Below are positions 1-7,938 of a stretch of DNA of 56,431 nt, in pieces. The stretch's first letter is position 1. Every line of letters starts with the position of its first letter. A program made the translations under genes and the position numbers. The notes under the pieces are model-generated. The model worked only from the letters and a program-made list of their open reading frames with translations, had not been told where the DNA came from and did not search any database. The DNA lies in NCBI GenBank assembly GCA_012729785.1, contig JAAYCL010000006.1:1-56431 (forward strand). Reading direction: 5' to 3'. Source of the DNA: Chlamydiota bacterium. GTDB taxonomy: Bacteria > Auribacterota > Tritonobacteria > UBA1439.

Positions 1-80
1 GCGGTCGTGTCCGGTAACCGCATCGAGCTCGCCCTGCGGGGAAATCCGCCGGGATTCCTTGCAACGGAGCCGGAAAAAGC

Positions 81-113
81 GATGGCGCAGAGAATGGTGT
101 TCTCTGCGCCATC
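81..113 (-). terminator. Rho-independent terminator of tRNA-Asn
   Basis: A perfect 13-bp inverted repeat (81-93 with 101-113) encloses a 7-nt loop. On the minus strand it is followed by GC and a run of five T. It lies immediately 3' of the tRNA, so it most likely ends that transcript. Confidence 0.8.
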
Positions 114-117
114 AAAG

Positions 118-193
<76 letters not shown>

Positions 194-545
194 ATGCAGC
201 CGTCGCTCGTTACTGGTTTCTCTTGTCTAGGGAAAACGGATGTCAGAGAACGGACAGAGTATAACAAAGGGGGCGGGGGGATGGGAAATCAATGCTATCA
301 TTTGGCGCGTGGGGTTTGAACAGCGCCCCGCAAAGGAGGGGGATCGAGGGGGAAGACGCCCCTGATGAATTGGAACAGGACCAGCGGGCGGACTGAGGTC
401 AGCCCTGTAACAAGGGGCAGGAAAACACATCGGCGGACTCGAGACCGCCCCGCGGGGGACAAGGAAGGATAGGCGGCCTCGCGGCCGCCTTGCAGATGCG
501 TTGTATTCGGGGGGCCCGGAGGGGCGTGGAGAAGGGGCACGCACG
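194..545. other. Intergenic region, no gene seen
   Basis: This 352-nt gap separates the minus-strand tRNA from the plus-strand thioesterase. The only element I can point to is a minus-strand TATACT hexamer (258-263), a plausible -10 for the tRNA without a convincing -35. The reading frames that cross it are low-complexity Pro/Arg-rich strings with no recognisable motif. Confidence 0.5.
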
Positions 546-929
546 ATGTACGTCACGACGATAGAACCGCGGTTCGGCGACGCGGACGGGATGGGGCACA
601 TCACCAACACGGCGCTCCCGCTCTGGTTCGAGCGGGCGCGGAACAGGGTCTACCGGGTCTTCAACCCGACACTCGACCTGACGAGGTGGAACCTCGTGAT
701 GGCGCGCCTCGAGGTCGAGTACAAGGGGGAACTGTTCTACGGGCGGGACGTTGAGGTGAGGAGTTCGGTCTCCCGCATCGGGGAGACGTCGTTCGACGTG
801 GCGCAGGAGGCGTGGCAGGACGGCGCGCTGCGGGCGACCGGGAAGGTCGTTCTCGTGCAGGTCGATCCCGCCGAGAGGAGGCCATCGCCTCTCCCGCCCG
901 ACATACGCGAGGCGCTGCAGTCGCTCTGA
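546..929 (+). CDS. Acyl-CoA thioesterase, YbgC/FcbC hotdog family
   Basis: A 127-residue hotdog-fold protein of about the usual length for the YbgC/4-hydroxybenzoyl-CoA thioesterase family. The N-terminal signature D-x-D-x-x-G-H-x-x-N followed by W-F-E-R-A-R is visible at residues 12-33. The rest follows the family pattern, including a 'VEYKGELFYGRDVEV' strand and a C-terminal 'ATGKVVLVQVD' strand. By family it would hydrolyse an acyl-CoA thioester in the cytoplasm; the substrate cannot be read from sequence. I chose ATG 546 because GGAGAAGGGG sits just upstream. A TTG at 501 would add 15 residues of Gly/Arg-rich sequence with no family counterpart. It stands alone on the plus strand. Confidence 0.8.
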   Translation: MYVTTIEPRFGDADGMGHITNTALPLWFERARNRVYRVFNPTLDLTRWNLVMARLEVEYKGELFYGRDVEVRSSVSRIGETSFDVAQEAWQDGALRATGKVVLVQVDPAERRPSPLPPDIREALQSL

Positions 930-1152
930 AATGCCCCGGTCATCCGCCGCAGTTCCGGCTCATCAGGCGCGAACCCGGAGGCGGCGTCGACGCACGGGGC
1001 CCGGGGCCGGGCTTTCCGTTTGCCGTTTGCGGGCAGGTTGCCGGGATGGCTTTTAAAATGCAGCGAATCTCCGGGCGCTTTTCAGCCGGCCGAGAGATGG
1101 TTCAGCCCAAATGTCCGCGCGTTCGCCCGGCGGTTCGGACAGGAGGACCGCG

Positions 1153-1827
1153 ATGAAGATCGTTCTGATCCACGGGAATCCCAGGGCGGGCGGCTTCGTC
1201 CACGGGTGCATCGACCTCGTCGCGGGGGAACTGGCTCGGGCGGGCGCGGAGGTGACGGTTGTGCGCCTCGCCGAGAAGCGGATCGCGGAGTGCACCGGCT
1301 GCTTCGCCTGCCTGCGGGAGGGGGCGTGCATCCACGAGGATGACATGGGCGGCATCATCGCCCTGCTCAGGGAAGCGGACGGCATCGTCACGGGGGCATC
1401 CGTCAGGAACGGCTATTTCCCCGCACTCTACAAGCGCTTTTTGGAGCGCATCACCTACCTCGTCGGCTTCCGCCGCGACCTGAAGGGGAAGCCGGTTCTC
1501 GCGATCGGCGCCGTGGGGATGGCGGGGGGGAAGAAGCATTTGGGGAGGGTGCTCACCCTCCGAGACTTCCATGCACTGCCCGCCGGATACCTCTTCTTCC
1601 GCACGGGGATACCGGGGACGTTGAAGGCGGAAGATGCCGGCGAAACGCTCCGCCTCGCCGCAGCGCGCTTCCTGCGCACGGTCGAGACGCGACCGAGGCC
1701 GAATATCCTCCGGCGCGCCGGATGGGCGCTGGACGACGCCGTGATGCGCCGGTTCATGTTCCGGAACGACCCGGACGGGGTCTACGCACACGTGGTTCGC
1801 GTCTGGCGGGAAAAGGGCCTGATGTAG
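1153..1827 (+). CDS. Flavodoxin-fold NAD(P)H-dependent oxidoreductase with Cys cluster motif
   Basis: A 224-residue flavodoxin-like protein. It opens with the FMN-binding beta-alpha turn 'KIVLIHGNPRAGG' (residues 2-14). Near residues 50-62 it carries CTGCFACLREGAC, the Cys pattern found in iron-sulfur flavoproteins and NADPH-dependent FMN reductases of this superfamily, followed by 'DDM'. The family transfers electrons through FMN, sometimes with a 4Fe-4S cluster bound by these cysteines. The start at ATG 1153 is set by AGGAGG (1141-1146). The C-terminal part (residues 180-224) is more divergent. No neighbour indicates the electron acceptor, so the physiological role is unknown. Confidence 0.75.
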   Translation: MKIVLIHGNPRAGGFVHGCIDLVAGELARAGAEVTVVRLAEKRIAECTGCFACLREGACIHEDDMGGIIALLREADGIVTGASVRNGYFPALYKRFLERITYLVGFRRDLKGKPVLAIGAVGMAGGKKHLGRVLTLRDFHALPAGYLFFRTGIPGTLKAEDAGETLRLAAARFLRTVETRPRPNILRRAGWALDDAVMRRFMFRNDPDGVYAHVVRVWREKGLM

Positions 1828-2141
1828 CGGCGGGCGGCGCACCGTTCTCCTCCGTCGCGCCTGGTTCGTTTCCCGCGCCCGAAAAGCCGCGGCCCCGGGG
1901 GATCCTCGCCGCACTCGGGCCGCGGCGGCGAGGGCGCCGGCGATGGCGGTCCGTTCTCCCGCGCACGGAGACGGGAAAACCGGGGGAGCGAGAGGCGCGG
2001 AACGAACAGGCGCCCCTGACCGCCAATGCACCGGAGCCATTGCCGAGGGATGGATTTTATGCTACTCTTATCATTGAGAGGGCGCTTGCTGTGGATGCCT
2101 CCCGGGCATCGCCGATCAAGGCGGCATATGTCCCGATTTTC
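1828..2141. other. Intergenic region between reductase and GH18 gene
   Basis: About 310 nt of very GC-rich spacer with several self-complementary GC tracts around 1885-1935, and a promoter-like pair near its 3' end (2040-2068). No open frame here shows protein-like content: the long frame that crosses it lacks family similarity until the signal peptide at 2142. Confidence 0.4.
2040..2068 (+). promoter_or_regulatory. Possible sigma-70-type promoter of the GH18 gene
   Basis: TTGCCG (2040-2045) and TACTCT (2063-2068) are 17 nt apart, an acceptable housekeeping promoter match about 75 nt upstream of the proposed start codon. The assignment rests only on hexamer match and spacing. Confidence 0.4.
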
Positions 2142-3329
2142 ATGAAAGGGACTAGCGGCTTCCTTTCGCTCCTCTCCATCCTGCTCCTCGCCGCACCGGT
2201 ATCCTTTTCGCACGCCGAGTTCGCGCGCGTCGGGTATATCAACAGCGCCTCGTCAGCGTGGGAGAATTACACCCAGTTGTTCGATCACACCTACACGCAC
2301 ATCATCACTACGTTCCTGATCCCAGACGGCACCGGTGCGATCGACCCGTACGATGCCGCCAAGCCTGTTGTGGTCGAGGAAGGCGATAATCCTTTCGGCA
2401 TCGTGCTCATCAATAGGGCGCAGGCGCAAGGATCCAAAGTCCTCGTCTCGATCGGCGGCTCCACGGTGTCGTACAAGGTATATACGGATATCGCATCCGA
2501 TCCGAATGCAAAGGCGAACTTCATCGCCAACGTAATCGACTTCGTTTCGACGTATGACTATGACGGCGTCGACGCGAATTTTGAAGGGTGGGGGGGGGGA
2601 ACAAAGGCCGCGGATCGGGACATCGTGGACCAGTTGATCCTGGACCTCGCCCAAAACGTGAAGGATGCATGCCCCGGCGCGCTGTTCACCGTCACCCTCG
2701 CGCCGCTCTATTATCTCCCGGCGAGCCCGAGCGCCACGGTGGTCAACTCCGATCTCATAGACATGGCCCATCACATGAGCTACGACTTCATGAGCCAAAA
2801 GTACCCGCCCAACGGGCCTTTTCGGATGCCCGGGAGTGTGCTGTGGCTCGCGTGGGACGAGGGGACGGTGGAAAGGTCGGTGTGGGGGGCGTTCAGCTAT
2901 CTCTATGCAAAGGGGTATAATCTATCGAAGATTACGGGCGGCATCCCGTTCTACCTGACAGATCACTCCTCATGGGACAGTGTGCGCAACGACACCGACT
3001 GGTCCCTCGTCAGTCTGCACGCCTCCTATCTGGAGAAACAACACCCTGCCGACAGCCGCTGGGTCAACGATCCGGAGGCAATCGAGGCGAAGATCGCGGA
3101 GTACAAGAAGATCGGGCTTTCGGGCGTGATGGAGTGGCAGGTGGGCAAGGAGGGGACGACGGGCGACCTCAGCCAGGCGCTCTACGACGCCGCCACGAAA
3201 CAGGATCCCCTGGTAATGCCCCTGACAATCAACTTCATGCCGCCCCTTGCCGATTGCCCCGGCTCGTACAGGCGCGACAGCGGCGGCGCGTACGGGTTGA
3301 GGGGCGACTACGGCTGGCAATCGCACTGA
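2142..3329 (+). CDS. Secreted glycoside hydrolase family 18 (chitinase-like) protein
   Basis: A 395-residue protein with a signal peptide (residues 1-26, hydrophobic core 'FLSLLSILLLAAPVSF', likely cleaved after SHA) and a GH18 TIM barrel. The substrate-binding strand 'KVLVSIGGS' is present near residue 105. The catalytic strand motif reads D141-G-V-D-A-N-F-E148, keeping the general-acid Glu (E148), but the usual middle Asp of DxxDxDxE is Asn (N146). A late barrel strand 'SGVMEWQVG' is typical. The family hydrolyses chitin or related GlcNAc glycans; the Asp-to-Asn change may lower activity or mark a different substrate. ATG 2142 is chosen because the signal peptide begins there. The Shine-Dalgarno site is weak. 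The last ~20 residues form a short Gly/Tyr-rich tail. Confidence 0.8.
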   Translation: MKGTSGFLSLLSILLLAAPVSFSHAEFARVGYINSASSAWENYTQLFDHTYTHIITTFLIPDGTGAIDPYDAAKPVVVEEGDNPFGIVLINRAQAQGSKVLVSIGGSTVSYKVYTDIASDPNAKANFIANVIDFVSTYDYDGVDANFEGWGGGTKAADRDIVDQLILDLAQNVKDACPGALFTVTLAPLYYLPASPSATVVNSDLIDMAHHMSYDFMSQKYPPNGPFRMPGSVLWLAWDEGTVERSVWGAFSYLYAKGYNLSKITGGIPFYLTDHSSWDSVRNDTDWSLVSLHASYLEKQHPADSRWVNDPEAIEAKIAEYKKIGLSGVMEWQVGKEGTTGDLSQALYDAATKQDPLVMPLTINFMPPLADCPGSYRRDSGGAYGLRGDYGWQSH

Positions 3330-3347
3330 GCGCCACACCGGCTTGCC

Positions 3348-3983
3348 TCAGCCGCGCAGGACACCGAGGAGCGTCAACCCTTCCCTGATCAACACGAATC
3401 CGAAGATCGCGAGCAGCGCCCCGAGTCCGCGCATCAGCCAGCGGTAGGCGCGGCCGCCGAACCAGCGTTCCACGCCTCCCGCGGCCGCCGCCGCGGCCGC
3501 CTGCGCCCCCACGAGACAGACGTAGAAACCTCCCGCGAAGGCGAGCGCCGCGGCCGGCCGGCGCTCCCACCCGCTGCGCATCGCCGGCGCGCCGACCGTC
3601 ATCCAGAATAGGTACGGGTTGGGGCTGAGCAGATTCACGATGACGCCTTTCCGCAGCGACTGCGGGGCGGCGCGGAGGAGCCGTTCGGCGCGCGGCGGCG
3701 TCCGGAGATTGCGGCAGCCGAGACGGAGCAGGTAGGTCCCCCCCGCGGCGGAGATCAGGCCGAGGATGAGGCGCGACTCCGAGAAACGCGAGAGGACGAA
3801 CAGAGAGGCGAGGACGATTGGGATGTCGGTGAGGATCGGCACGAACGCGACCTTCAGCCCCTCGCGGACGCCGTGGGCGAGGGCCTGGGAGACGACGAGC
3901 GCCAGGAGAGGTCCCGGTGTGAGGCCCGCGGAGAGACCGAGCGCCGCGCCGATGCCCAGTGACGCCGCCAAGCCCTGTCCCAA
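3348..3983 (-). CDS. LysE/RhtB-family amino-acid exporter
   Basis: A 211-residue inner-membrane protein of normal length for LysE-type translocators. The family signature 'GLTPGPLLALVVSQAL' (residues 20-35) is in the first helix. 'LLSPNPYLFW' near residue 118 is the second conserved loop (usually NPKA or NPYL). About six hydrophobic segments can be traced. The family exports amino acids or related small molecules by proton exchange; the substrate is not predictable. It starts at TTG 3983 behind GGGGAGGA. It is divergent from the ECF sigma gene and convergent with the GH18 gene, so it is probably monocistronic. Confidence 0.85.
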   Translation of the reverse strand: MGQGLAASLGIGAALGLSAGLTPGPLLALVVSQALAHGVREGLKVAFVPILTDIPIVLASLFVLSRFSESRLILGLISAAGGTYLLRLGCRNLRTPPRAERLLRAAPQSLRKGVIVNLLSPNPYLFWMTVGAPAMRSGWERRPAAALAFAGGFYVCLVGAQAAAAAAAGGVERWFGGRAYRWLMRGLGALLAIFGFVLIREGLTLLGVLRG

Positions 3984-4037
3984 CGCCCGTCCTCCCCGGG
4001 ATGGTATACTGAAAGTCGGAATTAACGGGATGCCCGG

Positions 4038-4066
4038 GGAACTCTTCTTCCCCGCGGCGCGTCAAA
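4038..4066 (+). promoter_or_regulatory. ECF (sigma-E-like) promoter upstream of the sigma factor gene
   Basis: GGAACT (4038-4043) and TCAAA (4062-4066) are separated by 18 nt, matching the classical sigma-E-type ECF promoter (GGAAC at -35, TCAAA or TCTRA at -10). An element with the same hexamers and the same spacing lies at 5153-5181. It would start transcription about 10 nt before the Shine-Dalgarno/ATG of the sigma gene, implying autoregulation. Confidence 0.7.
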
Positions 4067-4082
4067 GATAGCAAAGGGAGCG

Positions 4083-4640
4083 ATGCAGCCGCCACCGAAA
4101 GAACTCCTCATACGGGCGTCGGAGGGCGACGCGGAGGCGTTCGAGCAGATCTACCGTGCGACAGCGGACTACGTCTACACCATCGCCGTCGGGATCACCG
4201 GCAACCGGGCCGACGCGGAGGAGGTCGCGCAGGACGTCTTCGTGAAGGTCCACCGGGGACTCGGGAGGTTCCGTTTCGAGGCGTCGTTCACGACGTGGCT
4301 ATACCGGATCACTGTCAACCGCGCCCTCACGGAGGCGAAAAGGTCCGGGCGGCGGCGCGCGCGGCGGGCCGAGTTCGACGACGGGATGGCGGTCGAGGAT
4401 CCGCGCAACGCGACGCGCGAGACGGTCGAACGCGAGGAGAACGAAACGCGGGTGCGGTTTCTCCTGAAGGGGCTCAGGCCCGAACAGCGCGCGTGCATCG
4501 TGATGCGGGAGATGGACGGGATGCGGTACGGGGAGATCGCGCGGGCGCTGGGCGTGAAGCTCAATACGGTCCGATCGAGGATACGGAGGGCGCGGGAGGC
4601 GCTGTGCGCCCGCGCGCGGGCGGGGGGGGGGATGGAATGA
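4083..4640 (+). CDS. ECF-subfamily RNA polymerase sigma factor
   Basis: A 185-residue sigma-70-family protein with only regions 2 and 4, as in ECF (group 4) sigma factors. Region 2 spans about residues 22-95 ('FEQIYRATADYVYTIA', 'DAEEVAQDVFVKVHRGL', 'FTTWLYRITVNRAL'). Region 4 spans about 125-178 ('LRPEQRACIVMREMDGMRYGEIARALG', then 'TVRSRIRRAREAL' as recognition helix). It directs RNA polymerase to ECF promoters. The start ATG 4083 follows AAAGGGAG. Its stop overlaps the anti-sigma start in ATGA, so the two are translationally coupled. A matching ECF promoter lies directly upstream. Confidence 0.93.
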   Translation: MQPPPKELLIRASEGDAEAFEQIYRATADYVYTIAVGITGNRADAEEVAQDVFVKVHRGLGRFRFEASFTTWLYRITVNRALTEAKRSGRRRARRAEFDDGMAVEDPRNATRETVEREENETRVRFLLKGLRPEQRACIVMREMDGMRYGEIARALGVKLNTVRSRIRRAREALCARARAGGGME

Positions 4641-5149
4641 ACTGCGAAAAGGCGCGGGGGCTTCTCGCGGCGGACTACACGGACGGGGAACTAGACGCGG
4701 CGGCGCGGGCGGAGGTCGAGCGGCATCTCGAAGCCTGCGCGAAGTGCCGTCTGTTCGAGGAGGAGCTGCGCCGGCTGGCCGTCGAGCCGCTGAGGAGCGC
4801 CACGCGAATCGCCGCGCCCGCCTCGCTCTGGCCGAGGGTGCTGCGGGCGATCCGGCGGGAAGAGGAACGGGGGGTGCGCGCAACGCTCCGCCGCGCATGG
4901 CGCGTGCTCCGTCTCCCGGCCACCGCCTACACCGCGGCGTCCGCGGCGGCCGCGGTCATCGTCGCCGCCGCGGTCTTCCGGGGTCTGTACGCCCCGCCGA
5001 ACGGTTCGCGCGCGGCGGCGATCGACGCGGAGGAGCTGCATGCCTACCTCGATGAGCAGTATTCGATCCTCGCCTGCGAAAGCCGGGGCGGGTCTGCGGA
5101 GAGCGGCGAGGCGGGGTTCGGCACGCTCGTGGAGGAGTACCTGATGTGA
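4637..5149 (+). CDS. Zinc-finger anti-sigma factor (membrane-anchored)
   Basis: A 170-residue protein whose N-terminus carries the ZAS anti-sigma signature: C3 followed by H30-x3-C34-x2-C37, within a cytoplasmic domain of about 90 residues. A single Ala/Val-rich transmembrane helix follows (about residues 94-113, 'ASAAAAVIVAAAVF'), then a short periplasmic tail of about 55 residues. By family it binds and silences the sigma factor encoded just upstream until a periplasmic signal releases it. ATG 4637 overlaps the sigma stop (ATGA), which fixes the start. The adjacent Spy-like periplasmic protein is a natural candidate for the signal input. Confidence 0.88.
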   Translation: MNCEKARGLLAADYTDGELDAAARAEVERHLEACAKCRLFEEELRRLAVEPLRSATRIAAPASLWPRVLRAIRREEERGVRATLRRAWRVLRLPATAYTAASAAAAVIVAAAVFRGLYAPPNGSRAAAIDAEELHAYLDEQYSILACESRGGSAESGEAGFGTLVEEYLM

Positions 5150-5152
5150 CGC

Positions 5153-5181
5153 GGAACTTTCCGCTGCCCCGGTTCGTCAAA
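5153..5181 (+). promoter_or_regulatory. ECF (sigma-E-like) promoter upstream of the Spy-like gene
   Basis: GGAACTT (5153-5159) and TCAAA (5177-5181) lie 18 nt apart when measured from GGAACT, the same arrangement as at 4038-4066. It begins 4 nt after the anti-sigma stop codon and about 95 nt before the Spy-like start. This suggests the local sigma factor transcribes this gene separately. A TATAAT-like string (5186-5191) also follows it and could be an additional -10, but it has no good -35. Confidence 0.7.
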
Positions 5182-5273
5182 GGGGTATAATGGGGCGGCG
5201 CCTGGCCGCGCCGTCCGTGCTGATGGGACCGCGCCGCGGCTTCACAAAAGCGGCACAACGAGAGGGGGCAGAG

Positions 5274-5855
5274 ATGAAGGCACGACTGATCGGTACACTG
5301 TTGTCGATTGCGGCGGTTCTGCCGCTCGCGGCGGCGACGGCGTACACGCAGCCTGTGCCGCCGCCGGAAAAGGACGCGCCGGCGGTGGCCCCGGCGACCG
5401 GGGAGGAGACGCCGCCGCTTCCCCCCCCGGAAAAGGAGGGCGGATGGAGGATGGGGAGACGACTCGGCAGGCAGCAGTTGAAGGAGCTCAATCTGACCGC
5501 CGAGCAGCAGGAGAAGATCGACGCGCAGCGCAAGGAGCAGAAGGCCGTGATGCGGGTGGTGCGCGACGCGCTCAAGGCCAAGCACGAAGAGCTCCGCGCC
5601 GAGATCGACAAGGAGAAGTCGGATCCGGCGAAGATCGAGGGTATCGCCGCCGAGCTGAAGAAACTCGAGGCCCAGCGCATTGACCAGGAAGTCAAGGGGA
5701 TCCTCAGGGTGAAGGAGACGCTGACCCCCGAGCAGTTTAAGAAGCTCAGCTCGATGCGCGAGGAGCGCAGGGCGGGGAGGCGTGGCCGCATGGGCAGGGG
5801 GCCTCGCGGCCGCGAAAAGGGCGAGCGGCCCGACGAGGCGCCCGTGGCCGATTGA
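5274..5855 (+). CDS. Periplasmic Spy/CpxP/ZraP-like LTxxQ protein
   Basis: A 193-residue exported protein. Residues 1-25 form a signal peptide ('LIGTLLSIAAVLPLAAATAYT'). Next comes a Pro/Glu-rich segment (about 27-60) and a helical domain with two LTxxQ-type motifs, 'LTAEQQ' near residue 75 and 'LTPEQF' near 150, separated by a highly charged helix. This is the Spy/CpxP layout, a family of periplasmic chaperones and metal or envelope-stress sensors. The tail is Arg/Gly-rich. ATG 5274 follows GAGGGGGCAG. An upstream in-frame ATG at 5190 lacks a ribosome-binding site. Position behind sigma/anti-sigma genes resembles metal-sensing cnr-type loci, though the signal here is unknown. Confidence 0.8.
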   Translation: MKARLIGTLLSIAAVLPLAAATAYTQPVPPPEKDAPAVAPATGEETPPLPPPEKEGGWRMGRRLGRQQLKELNLTAEQQEKIDAQRKEQKAVMRVVRDALKAKHEELRAEIDKEKSDPAKIEGIAAELKKLEAQRIDQEVKGILRVKETLTPEQFKKLSSMREERRAGRRGRMGRGPRGREKGERPDEAPVAD

Positions 5856-5898
5856 CCGGGTGCCGGGGGCGCACCCGATAGCCGAGAGCACTGAAGCA

Positions 5899-5942
5899 GA
5901 CGGGGGATACCGTACCCGGACGCGGGTATCGTATCCCCTGTC
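5899..5942 (+). terminator. Probable terminator hairpin after the ECF/Spy locus
   Basis: A 19-nt imperfect inverted repeat (5899-5917 with 5924-5942, three mismatches) has a 6-nt loop and is followed by a T/C-rich stretch. It sits between the plus-strand Spy-like gene and the minus-strand mscS gene. There is no strong T run, so it may act mainly as a stabilising or bidirectional stem. Confidence 0.45.
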
Positions 5943-6044
5943 TCGTTCCTGAACCGTTCATCGCGATCGGGTCGTCGAATTCGGGCGCGGCGCCCCGGCG
6001 GATCGGGCACCGTGCGTCGTTCCGGCTGCCCGAGGGGGGAGCGG

Positions 6045-6887
6045 TCAGGCGCCGAGAGGGATCCCGACGGATGCCAGGCGCTCATGAACCAGGGCGAGGA
6101 GGCGGGGGCGCATCGTGGCGGCTTTCCCGAACCGGGCCCGCGCGAGTAACGTCAGCTCGGTGTTCCGACCCACGACGCCGGTGCCGGCGATGATCTGCCA
6201 CGGCTCGACCAGGTTCGGCAACAGGGCGACGGCGTCCCGTCCCAGTCCATCGAGGATCTCCAGCGCGCGCGGGAGATCCCCGGTGGCGACCGTCATCGTC
6301 ACGGTCAGGGTCGAGAACCTCCCGCGGCTGAAGTTGCGCACGGTGCGGATCTCCCCGTTGGGGATCACGTACATCTCCCCCGACGGGGCGCGGAGCAGCG
6401 TCGCCCGCAGGGTGATGGATTCGATCATCCCCTCGACGCCCGCGATCTCGACCTTTTCCCCGACGGCGTAGGTGTCGGCGAAGATGAATCCGACGCCGGT
6501 CAGCACGTCCCGTATCACCGGCGCAGCCGAGAGGCCGAACGCCGCGCTGAAGAGACCGATGACCCAGACGAGCGTGTCCACGCGGATGAAATGCGAGGCG
6601 GTGATGAAGGTGGCGATGCCGAAGGCGAGAAAGCTGATGAGGCCCGAGATGAGCGCCTCGAGCGTCCGCTGCCGCTCGGGCGTCGCGGCGCGCACGCGGG
6701 GGGTGAGACTCCGGAGACGCACCATGTGCGCGGCGAGGCGACCGGAGAGCCGATGGGCGAGCCATGCGCACAGGTAGATGACGAGGATCGCCGCCCACGG
6801 CTGCACGCGGGGGAAGGACGACGCGACCGCCGCGCCTTCAGCGGCGGCGGCGCGGCGTATGAACAGAGCCTCAAGGAACGCCGTCAT
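6045..6887 (-). CDS. Small-conductance mechanosensitive channel, MscS family
   Basis: A 280-residue MscS-type channel, close to the minimal family length. Three hydrophobic segments lie at about 30-50, 80-100 and 105-130, the last being the pore helix with Ala/Gly packing ('SAAFGLSAAPVIRDVLTG'). The beta domain follows with the family strand 'VEIAGVEGMIESITLRATLLR' and the loop 'PNGEIRTVRNFSRG' near residue 195. It would act in the inner membrane as a safety valve during hypo-osmotic shock. The start overlaps the preceding minus-strand gene by 17 nt, so the two are probably co-translated. Trehalose genes lie nearby, another osmotic-stress function, but are not co-transcribed. Confidence 0.85.
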   Translation of the reverse strand: MTAFLEALFIRRAAAAEGAAVASSFPRVQPWAAILVIYLCAWLAHRLSGRLAAHMVRLRSLTPRVRAATPERQRTLEALISGLISFLAFGIATFITASHFIRVDTLVWVIGLFSAAFGLSAAPVIRDVLTGVGFIFADTYAVGEKVEIAGVEGMIESITLRATLLRAPSGEMYVIPNGEIRTVRNFSRGRFSTLTVTMTVATGDLPRALEILDGLGRDAVALLPNLVEPWQIIAGTGVVGRNTELTLLARARFGKAATMRPRLLALVHERLASVGIPLGA

Positions 6888-7701
6888 CGTCGTCGTTTGT
6901 TGCCGGTGCGAAGGCGCCGGCCGCGGGTGACATATCCCGATTGGCTTCCCATCCGCCCCCGAACGGGCTTATCTTGTCGGAGACCCAGGTCCCTGAAAGC
7001 GTCCCGTCGACGGCTCTCCCCTTGAGGATCAGGTCCTGGGCGCCGGGCGTGGAGGGGGAGTCGAGGAACAGGGTGACGGTATCGAGGTCTATGAAGCCGA
7101 GGATCGAGGCCTCCTCGAGCTCGTCCTTGCCCGAGAAGGTCCCCTCGACGATGAAGTTGTCCGGGTAGCGCGCGAGCGTCATCGTGCCCGAGCCCAGCTC
7201 ATCGAGCGTGACGTTCCAGGTGCCGTCGATCAGTATCGAAACCAGTCCCGAGGCGAGGTAGAAGCGGGCGCGGGCGAAGCATCCGTCGATGGCCTTCGCC
7301 TCGGCATCCGCGACGTTCGTCACCGCGGTTCCCGCGGGGAGAAGCGCGAGCAGCGCCTGATACTCCCCCCGGGCCAGCCCCCAGGGGATGTCGATCGAGA
7401 GAAGCGTCGCGTCCACGGCCCCGGGAAGGCCCGGGACCGCGAGGGCCAGGGGGAACGGCCCCGGCGCCGGCGTCCCGGCAAGCGACATGAAGTAGAGCCC
7501 CCCGCCGGGGGCGAGGACGACCGCCCAGGCGTCGAAAGCGCCGGGGATGGCGTCGGCGTGGCCGGTCACCCGCAGCCCTTCACCGGCGCGGTAGACGGTG
7601 TAGTTGGTTGCGACCCAGACCGTCGCCTCGCCGGGGGCGGCGCCGCACAGGGTCGCGAGCAGCAGGGCGGTTCTGCAAAGAGCGGCGACGGGCGTTTTCA
7701 C
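6871..7701 (-). CDS. Secreted protein of unknown function
   Basis: A 276-residue exported protein with a signal peptide (residues 1-25, 'AALCRTALLLATLCGAAPGEA'). I recognise no family. The N-terminal half starts 'VWVATNYTVYRAGEGLRVTGHAD' and looks like a beta-sandwich. The C-terminal half contains 'IDGTWNVTLDELGSGTMTLA', 'FIVEGTFSG' and 'VDGTLSGTWVSDK', a pattern resembling lipocalin-like or META-like beta barrels. It ends in a short Asp-rich tail. The start is GTG 7701, preceded by GGAGGGAG; longer upstream frame is unsupported. It overlaps mscS by 17 nt and is probably its operon partner in the envelope. Confidence 0.65.
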   Translation of the reverse strand: MKTPVAALCRTALLLATLCGAAPGEATVWVATNYTVYRAGEGLRVTGHADAIPGAFDAWAVVLAPGGGLYFMSLAGTPAPGPFPLALAVPGLPGAVDATLLSIDIPWGLARGEYQALLALLPAGTAVTNVADAEAKAIDGCFARARFYLASGLVSILIDGTWNVTLDELGSGTMTLARYPDNFIVEGTFSGKDELEEASILGFIDLDTVTLFLDSPSTPGAQDLILKGRAVDGTLSGTWVSDKISPFGGGWEANRDMSPAAGAFAPATNDDDDGVP

Positions 7702-7938
7702 GGTTCTCCCTCCGATATGGATTTCGCCACTGCGTGGAGTCTCAGGGATCCGATCACGCACAAGCATACCGCATATGCGGTTCGGACGCGAGCGTTTCCA
7801 CACAGGCGGTCCCTCCCGGCCGGCGCCAAGCGGATACCCGGCGCAGGCGCCTGCTCGGGATCCGATCTGAACGTTCCGGCGCGAACGTTTTGTGGAATCC
7901 GGTGGCGTGTGGCACCATATTGAAAGGGGAGGGAAAGG

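Noticed and set aside
1-117. Partial upstream coding sequence at the window start
   Set aside because: One frame is open, but it runs through the tRNA terminator and shows no family signature, so coding cannot be supported.
227-610. Minus-strand Pro/Arg-rich open frames near the window start
   Set aside because: They are low complexity with no ribosome-binding site, and overlap the tRNA promoter region and the thioesterase start.
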